In this document: positions 55,636 through 64,000 of the stretch, piece after piece | How positions within the stretch are numbered: position 1 is the first letter of the stretch | Layout of the letters: every line of letters starts with the position of its first letter | NCBI RefSeq assembly: GCF_023091745.1 | Contig: NC_068926.1 | Location: 70,492,001-70,556,000 of the forward strand | Length of the DNA: 64,000 nt | Direction of reading: 5' to 3' | Source of the DNA: Budorcas taxicolor | Taxonomy: Eukaryota > Chordata > Mammalia > Artiodactyla > Bovidae | Made by a program: the position numbers and the translations under genes | The notes under the pieces: model-generated | The model's input: the letters and a program-made list of their open reading frames with translations, nothing else | Database searches by the model: none | Told to the model about the DNA's origin: nothing

Positions 55636-56224
55636 TTAACCTTATGGCTGCCCAGAGTACACTCTCTGGTGACGATAATGAATCGGGGTGCATTTTCCAG
55701 AGGCTCCACTTCCTCGTGGTGCTGATGTAACGATTCTGTGTCACATAATGAGCAAACATGCCTCTGGGGGCACTTGTCATCTCAGAGCAGCCGGACTCTC
55801 CTGAAACACTGACACCTGTAGCCCAAGATCCTCCTCCCTATGAGCTCAGGTGGCCACAGCTCTTTTTCCTTATGTGTCTTGACTGGTGATCATCCATTGA
55901 ACAAGGTTAGAGTGGGCAGTCTCTGTTCCAGGTGGTAGCATTCAACATTTTTATTTTCTGTTGTACCTCTTTCCTAAGTGGAAATTTTAAAAATTAAATT
56001 TAAATTTGATTAATCCTTTTGGTTCCACCTGTGAAATCTTAATCATTTTGTAATATAATCCTGTGGAAGTCGTGATGTTTGTATTGACTGATTTGAGGCT
56101 AGCTTAGCAAATAGGTGGGATCTGAGGTTCTGTGGAGCAGCTGAGAGTAGTTCCTGGGGTGTAAAAATGGTTCAACAGGTAAAGAATGGCTTGTTCTTAT
56201 GAAAGGAAAAGAAAATATTTGGTG
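55636..56224. other. Intergenic sequence, nothing recognised
   Basis: Between the ends of SLC5A1 and SLC5A4; no feature seen. Confidence 0.45.
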
Positions 56225-56354
56225 TGCCCTCCAACGCACTCCAGTATTCTTGCCTGGAGAATCCCAGGGACAGAGGAGCCTAGTGGGCTGCTGTCTATGG
56301 GGTCGCACAGAGTTGGACACGACTGAAGTGACTTAGCAGCAGCAGCAGCAGCAG
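56225..56354 (+). mobile_element. Bov-A2 SINE, second unit only
   Basis: gcactccagtattcttgcct to gtgacttagcagcagcagca. Confidence 0.9.
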
Positions 56355-57260
56355 CCTATTCCCCTTAAGCCAGGCAGAGAGGAGGGAAAAGTGGAGAATT
56401 TCGCATGGCCAGTATTACTTAGAGTACTCAGCTTTGTGGGGAGTTTGTGATATTTTTGAGCTCAGAGAGCCTAAAGAATGATGACTGAAAGCTGGTGGAT
56501 GGAGCAGGCATTAAGTATCTAGATTGCCCTAGATTCTGTTTCTGGCCTTGCCAATGATCCTCTGTGTATATTGTGATAAATTTATTTTTTTTCTCAACTG
56601 TGTATTTTTCTCTTTGAAAAAATGAGGACCTTGGTGCTTATAGCATATACCTACCTCCTCTAGGTGTGACGAGGTCACTTTGAAAAGTGGATGAGTGAAA
56701 AGAGGGTGGCATCTTTCTTACATACATGAAGAATGCCAACAGATGTTATACTAAACTGCATTTAGTCCTTTTCATTAAAATGTATTACTTTGGTAAAAAA
56801 AATAAAAACATCGAAAAGCCATAACATCTTGATTTCGTTTTCTAGCCATTCTAGACAAATACTGACCATGTCTGTAGTGAGAATTAGTTGACACAAGATA
56901 TGGATTAGGAAGCAGAAGCCAGGAAAGTTGAGAATAGAATCTAGCAACTTGAGCAAGTTAGCTACATGTAGCAAAGTTTGGAGAGGATTTCAACTTCAAA
57001 ACCTCTAGCAAAGACGAGGTGAGTCATTCTACCTTCAATGCAGCGTTCCATGAGAACCACTTCGGTAACCAGGGCCCAGTAAGTGATCAATTGTACTAGA
57101 ATGATGTCAGGGATGCAGGAAAGAGATGTTTCTGTCCTCAGATGGAAGGCATGTGCTGTGGGGCAGAGTGATTGCTCATTAATGTTAGTTTATAGAACTG
57201 AAAAACCATGCCCTGTCAGGAAAAAAGCTTCTTTATGTGTAGGGCTTCTTTACATATGGA
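56355..57260. other. Intergenic sequence, nothing recognised
   Basis: No feature seen. Confidence 0.45.
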
Positions 57261-57524
57261 CTGATGCTGAAGCTGAAACTCTGTTACTTTGGCCACCTGA
57301 TGCAAAGAACCGACTCATTTGAAAAGACCCTGATGCTGGGAAAGATTGAAGATGGGAGGAGAAGGGGACAACAGAGAATGAGATGGTTGGATGGCATCAC
57401 CAACTCAATGGACATCACTTTGAGTAAACTCCAGGAGTTGGTGATGGACAGGGAGGCCTGGCGTGCTGCCGTCCATGGAGGTGCAAAGAGTCAGACACGA
57501 CTGAGCGGCTGAACTGAACTGAAC
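57261..57524 (+). mobile_element. BovB LINE 3' end fragment
   Basis: ctgatgctgaagctgaaact to the gaactgaactgaac end; the last about 80 codons of the BovB frame are open. Confidence 0.92.
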
Positions 57525-57689
57525 GTATGGAGGACCATTTTAAAAGGAATCTCTCAAAATGAGAAGACAAAGCTGCTTCTGTGCAGAATGATGTTGGTCC
57601 TGGGGCCTTTGACAGACCTGGTAGCATTTCTTACTTCTGTACAACTGAGTCAGGCATTGGTGTTTGCATGGAAAAATTTCTACCTTAAA

Positions 57690-57930
57690 AGAATTATTTT
57701 AAAAATTGGAGTATAATTGCTTTACAATGTTGTGTTAGTTCTGCTGTACAACACTGTGACTCAGCCATGAGTATACATATATCCCCTCCCTCTTGAGCTC
57801 CCCTCCCACCCTACCCATCCCACCCTCTAGGTCATCACAGGGCGCTGAACCGAGCTCCCTGAGCTATACAGCAGCTCCCCGCTAGCTAGCTATGTTACAC
57901 GTGGTTGTGTGTGTATGTCAGTGCTACTGT
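57690..57930 (-). mobile_element. L1 LINE 3' end (ruminant type)
   Basis: ttgctttacaatgttgtgtt, gtgactcagccatgagtata and gagctatacagcagctcccc, in reverse order relative to the L1 3'UTR. Confidence 0.85.
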
Positions 57931-58860
57931 TGATCAAATTTCTACCTTTGAAACTCATTGGAGCTCTCACTTTTCACTAGTACTGAAAGCACCATTTCCT
58001 GAAAGATCTGCCACAGCGTGTTCTGCTTCACAAAAGCAAGCCTTGGAAGAAAAACACATGTGTGCTTAGCTGGAGGAGAGAGATTGTTTTTTAACATTAC
58101 CCCCAACCCAGTCCCAAGAATACTCCGCCTAACCTTCAAATTGGATTTCGGGGAACCAAGGTTTTGAATGAGGTGCTATTGCCTTGACGGTTTGGTGGGG
58201 ATGGAATTAAGGTGATGTGTGTGAGGTTAACAGGGCGGGATTGTTTGGCTCTGGAGGGTTCAGGGGAGTGTTTTTCAGTCCCTGAGCTTCACATTGCATC
58301 CGTAACTCAGCCAGCTTTTTTCTGTCACATTAGCTTCTGCTGTTCTATGAGGGCTCTCCCAAGACTCCCAGGACACAAGTAATGATGCTGTCTGCTTCTA
58401 GGGCACACCCAGCTTGAGGGAAGCTGGTCCTTGTGTGGACCTGTGTTCCTAAATCACACTCAAAGGCCAAACTAAACATTAGATGTTTCAGATTGGAAAC
58501 ATTCAAATTAGAATTCTGACGCTTGGCTTGTATCTTCTGATAGTCCCGGAGTCAAGGTGCTGGAGTCCTGGGAGCCCCCGATGCTTTCTCTTTCACTGTT
58601 GGTTGAAAACCTCTGTGATGCTGCCATCCAAAGGCCCTGCCCCACCTGCCTGCTCTCACCCTCAGGCTCTGTGGGTTCAGTGTGTAATTCTATTTCCTTT
58701 TGCTGTATGACATCCACGTCAGATGATTGTTTCCACAGGAAACTATGACTTGGAAATCCATAAGGTGCAGAACTGACTTTACCTGTGCCGTAGGCTCAGT
58801 TGTGTTCTCTTCCCCCATTCATTCAGTTGGTTAAGTCTAATTCCCTAGTGCCTCAGACTG
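57931..58860. other. Intergenic sequence, nothing recognised
   Basis: No feature seen. Confidence 0.45.
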
Positions 58861-58950
58861 TGACTGCAGGGGTCATGGGAACTAAGATCCCGCATGCCAT
58901 TTGGTGTGGCACCGCCCCCCCCCGCCCCGCCCCCAGGTAATAAAGTTTAG
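58861..58950 (+). mobile_element. CHR-type SINE 3' remnant with a C-rich run
   Basis: gggaactaagatcccgcatg followed by a cccc/ccgcccc run at 58913-58935. Confidence 0.6.
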
Positions 58951-58979
58951 AAAATAAATGCTTTAAAAATGGTGATGTC

Positions 58980-59338
58980 TAGGGCTTCCCTGGTGGCTCA
59001 GTGGTAAAGAATCTGCCTGCCAATGCAGGAAAAATGGGTTCGATCCCTGATCTGGGAAGACCCCACAAGCACAAGCCGCAGATCAACTAAGCCTGTGCTC
59101 GAGGGCAGTTCAACTACTGAGCCTGTGCTCCAGGGCCGGGGAGCTGAAACTATTGAGGCCACATGCCGCAACTACTGAAGTGCAGGCGCCCCAGAACTTG
59201 TGCGCCACAACAAGAGGAGCCACCGCAGTGAGAAGCCCACTAGAGGGTAGCACCCGCGTGGCGCAACTAGAGAAAAGCCCCCTCAGCAATGAAGACTCAG
59301 CACAGCAAAGAATAAGTAAATAAACAAACATTAAAAAA
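58980..59338 (+). mobile_element. CHR-type tRNA-derived SINE, long copy
   Basis: agggcttccctggtggctca to an A-rich tail. Flanked by the likely target duplication aaaaatggtga at about 58965 and 59335. Confidence 0.9.
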
Positions 59339-60360
59339 TGGTGACGTTGGCAGTATGGTGGAGGAGGCCACTCCATACGCTCATCCTCCAATAAAAACAT
59401 GGAAAGTTGGACAGCAACTGTCAGAACCAGTTTTGTGAGAATTCTAGAAAATGGTTTATGGAAGTTGATAGCAAACAAACAAGCATGGAAGCAAGAAAAA
59501 GTCACTACAAAATGGCTGGAAGGTTCTGTGGCACTCTCACTCCTTTCCCGCACCCTCTCTGTGGTGGCAGTCGTGGAACAGCACCTGTCATTAAGCGGCA
59601 CCAGTCTTAGAGGAGGGCTCCCAGCGTGGAACCACTTCCCTCGGTCCAGAGAGGGCAGAGCAGACCGTGTTCACAAATTACTGTGTAAGCCTGTTCCCTT
59701 TCCTCCCTGGGTGGCTACCTGAAGGACTGACACTAGGTGGCGCTCTGTTTCACCTAACCGGACTCCAGAGCGAGGAAGCTTGAAAACACTGCAAGCCAAA
59801 CTAACCAGCCGCAGAGGCCTGTTATTTCAAAACATACAGCAGGGAGTACCCTGGTGGTCCAGTGGTTAAGCCTCCGTGCTTCCAAGGCAGGCGGCGCGGG
59901 TTCCATTCCTGGTCTGGGAACTAAGATCGCACACACCATGCAGCATGGCCTAAAAACAAAAAGTATAGCATAGACTGCTTAAGGCAAAATCTTAGGGGAG
60001 ATGTCATTGAGAAATTAAGACATCCAAAAGCAACTATGTATACTGGGGAATTTGGAAAGCCGTATTTAAGCCGTATTTAGAAAGACCAGGGTAAGACACA
60101 TGCTTAGAAAAACCCTGAGAAGACCCTAAGCTTTCATCTTGGTCAGATCCAGTGCAAGCCTGGTTAGGAGCTGAAGAAGGGCCTCAGATAGTAAGTTTGG
60201 AAAACTGGGAGAACTCCTGGAATTCAAGGAAATCTCTATCAAAACAACTGAACAGAAGCTAAGGAACAAAGACTTCCACGGCCACATCAATAAAGAATAT
60301 GGGCATTGCCACAATAGTCTGGGAAAGTCACTAAACAAATGGATTTGTACACCATTTAAC
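59339..60360. mobile_element. Probable L1-derived sequence, split by a CHR SINE
   Basis: Wording such as aaacatggaaagttggacag and the gene-poor, A-rich character suggest the 5' part of an old L1, but I cannot confirm this. Confidence 0.35.
59843..59963 (+). mobile_element. CHR-type tRNA-derived SINE
   Basis: gggagtaccctggtggtcca to catgcagcatggcctaaaaa. Confidence 0.87.
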
Positions 60361-60369
60361 AATGAATAA

Positions 60370-61090
60370 ACTATAAAAACAGCTCATACAGCTCAACACC
60401 AAACAAGCTGATTAAAAAATGGGTGGAAGATCTAAATAGATATTTCTCCAAAGGAGACATTCAGGTGGCCAAAAGCGCAGGAAAAGTTGCTCGACATCTG
60501 TAATTATTAGGGAAATGCAAATCAAAACTACAATGAAGGTATCACCTCACACCAGTCAGAAAGGCCATCATCAAACAATCTACGAACAATAAATACTGGA
60601 AAGGGTGTGGAGAAAAAGGAACCTAGCTACACTGTTGATGGAATTGTCAACTGGTACAGCAAGTATGGAGAACAGTATGAAGGTTCCTCAAAAATCCAAA
60701 AATAGAGCTACCATATGATCCAGCAGTCCCACTCCTGGGCATCTCACTCCAGAGGAAACCATGATTTGAAAAGACACACACAACCCACTGCTCATGGCAG
60801 CGCTATTTACAATAGCCAGGACAAGAGACAACCTAAATATCCCTCAGCGGCTGAAAGGATAAAGGAGACGTGTGCGTGTATGCAGTGGAATATCACTCAC
60901 CAACAAAAACAAAATAATGCCGTTTGCACTGACCTGGATGGCCCTAGAGATGGTCATATTGAGCAAAGTAAGCCAGAAAGAAAGAAACAGCATGTGATAT
61001 TGCTTATACGTGGAATCTTAAAAAGTGGTACAAATGAACTTATTTGTAAAACAAACAGATGTAGAACACAATCTTATGGTTACCAAGGGG
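60370..61090 (+). mobile_element. L1 LINE 3' part (ORF2 end and 3'UTR)
   Basis: ggagacattcaggtggccaa, taccatatgatccagcagtc and gcagtggaatatcactcacc follow the L1 ORF2 end in the plus direction. No frame is intact. Confidence 0.82.
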
Positions 61091-61095
61091 GAAAG

Positions 61096-61232
61096 ACCCC
61101 CTGGAGGAGGAAATGCCAACCCACTCCAATATTCTTGCCTGAAAACTTCCATGGACAAAGGAGCCTGGGAGGCTACAGTCCATGGGGTCACAAAGAGTTG
61201 AACACAACTGAAGTGACTTAGCATGCACACAT
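61096..61232 (+). mobile_element. Bov-A SINE fragment
   Basis: accccctggaggaggaaatg to gtgacttagcatgcacac; the head is missing. Confidence 0.88.
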
Positions 61233-61631
61233 TAGTCAAATACTGTAGATAATACCAAGTAATTGAAACAAATGTGAATGTTTCTCAGTAGAAAGATGGT
61301 CAAATTATGGTAAATGATTTTATGGAATGATGTGCTACTGAAAAGAATGAGGGATACCTTTACGTACTAATAGGTGAAGAGCTCCAAGATAAATGTTATA
61401 CACACAATGTCAAAACAAATACAGAAAGACATATTCCAGTAACAAAGCAAATAAAGAGTTAATGGTAATATAGAAAATTAGATTTGGTAATTATTGCACA
61501 ACTCTGATTATTCTAAAACAAACTTAATTGTACACTTTAAATAGATGGATTATGTGAACTATTTTTAAAAAGTAGCCTAAAAATCGATAAAAATAGAATC
61601 AAACTATTTAAAAAAGTAGTCTAAAAATCAT
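61233..61631. other. AT-rich intergenic sequence, possibly old repeat
   Basis: Wording resembles an old LINE or DNA element but no family can be named. Confidence 0.4.
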
Positions 61632-61758
61632 GCAAGTTCTCTGGTGGTTCAGTGGCTGGGACTCAGCGCTTTCACAGCCAGGGCCCAAGTTGAATCCCTG
61701 GTTGAGGAACTAAGATCCTATAGCCACAAGGCATGGCCAAATTAAAATAAAAAAGAAG
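61632..61758 (+). mobile_element. CHR-type tRNA-derived SINE
   Basis: caagttctctggtggttcag to acaaggcatggccaaattaa. Confidence 0.85.
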
Positions 61759-62142
61759 TCTAAAAATCAATGGCTTGATATGCTAACATTTAGGAGGGGG
61801 TGGCTTTATTTGAGATATAAGTTAATAATAAATTCACGAATATATTTACAGCTGGTATTTTCAACTCATCTCCTCTTAACTATTAGGAAATATTTCTATT
61901 TTTGAAATCTTTGAGAGCAATGAAGGGAAGACAGAAGTTCACTTTGATAGATGAAGAGGTTATTATGTGAGGCAGAGTTGGGCATTCCTTCTAAGTGGAA
62001 ACCTCTAGAAATTGCAGAAAGTAACTGTAAGTTAGGGCAATCTGCCTGTTGAGCTATAAAAAAATTTAGACCGAGTGCTTCCTGTTTATGTACACCTTGA
62101 GTCAACTCACTGACTTTCTAAATTATCAACTCTTTCTTTCTC
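61759..62142. other. AT-rich intergenic sequence downstream of SLC5A4
   Basis: No feature seen. Confidence 0.45.
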
Positions 62143-62148
62143 TTTATT
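62143..62148 (-). promoter_or_regulatory. SLC5A4: Candidate SLC5A4 polyadenylation signal
   Basis: tttatt on the + strand is AATAAA on the minus strand, 155 bp after the SLC5A4 stop. It would give a short 3'UTR and leave about 6.7 kb between the two genes' ends. Other signals further left are possible. Confidence 0.5.
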
Positions 62149-62302
62149 GACACAAAGGAACAACAAAAGCTAAAATCCAGGTGTATGGTCATCTCATTCA
62201 ATAAACTGCTTATCTGCCTTTGCAACACAAAAAAGTGATACAAGTGAAAAATCAATAAAATTATCCTTTGCTTAATAAATACTCCAGTAGCCCAGACAGA
62301 GT

Positions 62303-62517
62303 TCAGGCAAAATAGCCATGGACAAAGACTGCCACTGCCAGGAGGATGATGGCGTTGATGTTCACTACTGTCCTCCATAAGGGCTTCTCAGACGTGTCTG
62401 CCAGCTGCTTCTTCTGGGCTGCTTCCTCCTCTTTGCTCAGTTTGGGGCCCTTCCTCTGCAAACCGCAGAACAAGTCGTAAGCCTTCCTGAGACAGCCACG
62501 AGTTTCCTCAGGATTAT
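62303..62517 (-). CDS. SLC5A4: SLC5A4-like exon 15, C-terminus and stop
   Basis: 215 bases on the minus strand including the stop at 62303-62305. It begins in phase 1 (D)NPEETRGCLRKAYDLFCGLQ and has KLSKEEEAAQKKQLADTSEK before the last helix, ending AVFVHGYFA. The acceptor is ttcatttcag. The NPEETRGCLRKAYDLFCGL wording is what I recall for SGLT3 rather than SGLT1. Confidence 0.92.
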
Positions 62518-63549
62518 CTGAAATGAAGAAATAAATGATTACAGAACACGGGAAATACAAATCCTGTCAATGTAGTACAGGTGATTGTAAAGGATGATTA
62601 TAGCTGCTAAATGTTACAGGAATCCCTGGCACACATGGATAGATGGTGGATGGATGGACAGACAGACTGACGGACAAGTGGATGTAGGGATGGACTTCAC
62701 ATGTAGCAAATTGTCTTGGCTATTGGGAAGGTAAGGTTTTAAAGTCTAAGTTTGCCATAAACCTAAGAGGTTTTTCCAAAGCTGAATTTCATGGCATTAA
62801 AAAAAAAGAAAAAAACAAAGACAGTTACATAGAGTTTCTATGTGAAAACCAAATGTAAACCAGGTATTACCACTGTCAACACCATCATCGGCTTCTTCAT
62901 GCCTTTCCTCTTCTATATCTAAATCAATTCGTTCCTCTGTGCTGTTCCGAAGAGCCCAGCACAGGTGATACAGCTAACCAGAGACCAGAGACAAACATAT
63001 TAGTGATAGCAAGTGTTTACAATAATGAGATGATACATTTGTTTCTTGTACAGTGCAAAAAATCAAACAGCCCAGGAAAGTACAGACAACAAAGAAGAGA
63101 TCTTCCACCACTCTCACCCACAAAATCATCTATCCTTTAAAATTATCTCTGCGTTTTTTAAAATAAAGTTCTTTATGGTTTTAATAATATTTCTGTTTTC
63201 TGGTAGTTTTTAAAAAATCATCAGTAATATGTTTACAACCCCTATTTCCAGGTCCCATTGTACAGGACTCACACATGAGTTGAAGCTTTAAAAGGCAAAG
63301 AATCCTTTGAAAATGAGCGTATCTATTACTCACATGCACATCAGGAATGGGTTTTGTTAACAGGGGAATTCCCAGGATGATCAGTATGGAAACAAAAAAG
63401 AGAATGAGGGCAAAGTACAGATAGCGTATTCCACAGATGACTCGGGGGCAGTTGCTGGCGGCCAAACAACTCCCCGTTCCGTAGACAAACTCCGCGATCA
63501 TACGGATGAGGCCAATCACAAAGCCAACAATTAGACCCCAGAAGCCTCC
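62303..63549 (-). CDS. SLC5A4: SLC5A4-like (SGLT3) sodium/glucose cotransporter family, last three exons (partial)
   Basis: Minus-strand gene whose exons 13 (63334-63549), 14 (62871-62973) and 15 (62303-62517) lie in the window; the rest continues past the right edge. Joined, they encode 177 residues: TM11 and TM12, a cytoplasmic acidic loop and the final helix ending AVFVHGYFA. The sequence is clearly an SLC5A1 paralogue but differs throughout. Its position next to SLC5A1 in opposite orientation matches mammalian SLC5A4, which encodes SGLT3, a glucose-sensing, weakly transporting member. The diagnostic residue 457 (Glu in human SGLT3) is in exon 12, outside the window, so the name rests on synteny and tail sequence. 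No breaks are seen. Confidence 0.88.
62871..62973 (-). CDS. SLC5A4: SLC5A4-like exon 14
   Basis: 103 bases on the minus strand, beginning LYHLCWALRNSTEERIDLDI and continuing with an acidic run (EEERHEEADDGVDS). It is three bases shorter than SLC5A1 exon 14. Acceptor ggttag, donor gtaata, ending in phase 1. Confidence 0.9.
63334..63549 (-). CDS. SLC5A4: SLC5A4-like exon 13
   Basis: 216 bases on the minus strand, phase 0, beginning GGFWGLIVGFVIGLIRMIAE and ending LTKPIPDVH. The equivalents of R499, C511, C517 and C522 are present. The acceptor reads tttctcag and the donor gtgagt. Length and phases are identical to SLC5A1 exon 13. Confidence 0.92.
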
Positions 63550-63955
63550 CTGAGAAAGAAACAAGGGTAAAAGTTGTGTGTTCAGAAAAGACAGCACACT
63601 CATTCAAGAAAGTCATAATTATCATCCTGTCTGTTTTCTCCACTAAGGACCAGCAAATGGCTACCCTTGACCACAAGGTCGTCAAAGCAGGGGAAAAATG
63701 AAAATGCCTGTATTCCCAGGAGGCTGTTGCTCTCTGTGGCTCTGAAAGATCTTTGTGTTTGACTTTATAAATATATATATATGTTAAAACTTGTGACATT
63801 TTGGCGAATAAACATAACTATGCCTTACGTTACACAATTTAAAGAATTGATATTAGATAGTTTGACAACTTTATTAAACTTGTGACAATTAAAATCATTT
63901 ATTTTATCTGTGAAGTTGGTGGGAGTAGAAACAAGTATCCCTGTTCCCCTGACCA
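63550..63955. other. SLC5A4: SLC5A4 intron 12, nothing recognised
   Basis: Contains a short (TA)n run near 63768-63782; otherwise nothing. Confidence 0.45.
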
Positions 63956-63960
63956 AGAAT

Positions 63961-64000
63961 TTGTTGTTGTTGTTGTTTAGTTGCTAAGTTGTGTCTGACC
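63961..64000 (-). mobile_element. Bov-type SINE or BovB end, cut by the window edge
   Basis: ttgttgttgtttagttgcta then agttgtgtctgacc, the reverse of the common 3' end of these elements. Confidence 0.75.

Overview
This is nuclear DNA from a ruminant, most likely a bovid. It is full of ruminant-lineage retroposons: Bov-tA and Bov-A2 SINEs, BovB (RTE) LINEs and tRNA-derived CHR SINEs, on top of older mammalian layers (MIR, L2, L1, DNA-transposon relics). All functional genes are spliced, with GT-AG introns and small exons. No prokaryotic features are present.

The main gene is SLC5A1 (sodium/glucose cotransporter SGLT1) on the + strand. Exons 2 to 15 lie between 1421 and 54581; exon 1 is off the left edge. 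The fourteen exons join in frame to 619 codons. With a 45-codon exon 1 the protein would be 664 residues, the usual length, and the positions of known functional residues (N78, H83, E102, D204, N248, W291, K321, S389/S392/S393, Q457, R499) fall exactly where expected. The 3'UTR runs to an AATAAA at 55398.

At the right edge, on the - strand and tail-to-tail with SLC5A1, are the last three exons (13 to 15) of a second SLC5 family member, best read as SLC5A4 (SGLT3). Its exon sizes and phases mirror SLC5A1, which fits an old tandem duplication followed by inversion.

Nothing else in the window looks like a working gene. A processed BAG1 retrocopy (about 31186-33116, - strand, in intron 5) has a target-site duplication, a poly(A) remnant and a CpG-rich 5' end that keeps the BAG-1L leader, but it has a frameshift, no upstream ATG and an early stop. 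A 1.7-kb solo LTR with 6-bp target duplications (41862-46584, intron 11) is split by a nearly full-length BovB LINE that carries recognisable endonuclease and reverse transcriptase domains.

I found no undescribed biological system. The sites most worth checking are places where repeats sit on SLC5A1 processing signals: a SINE 9-63 bp from the 5' end of exon 12's splice zone, a SINE at the poly(A) site, and a 33-bp tandem duplication just before exon 8. Others are the BAG1 retrocopy, a Bov-A2 copy with interferon-element-like hexamers, and a perfect 17-bp hairpin.
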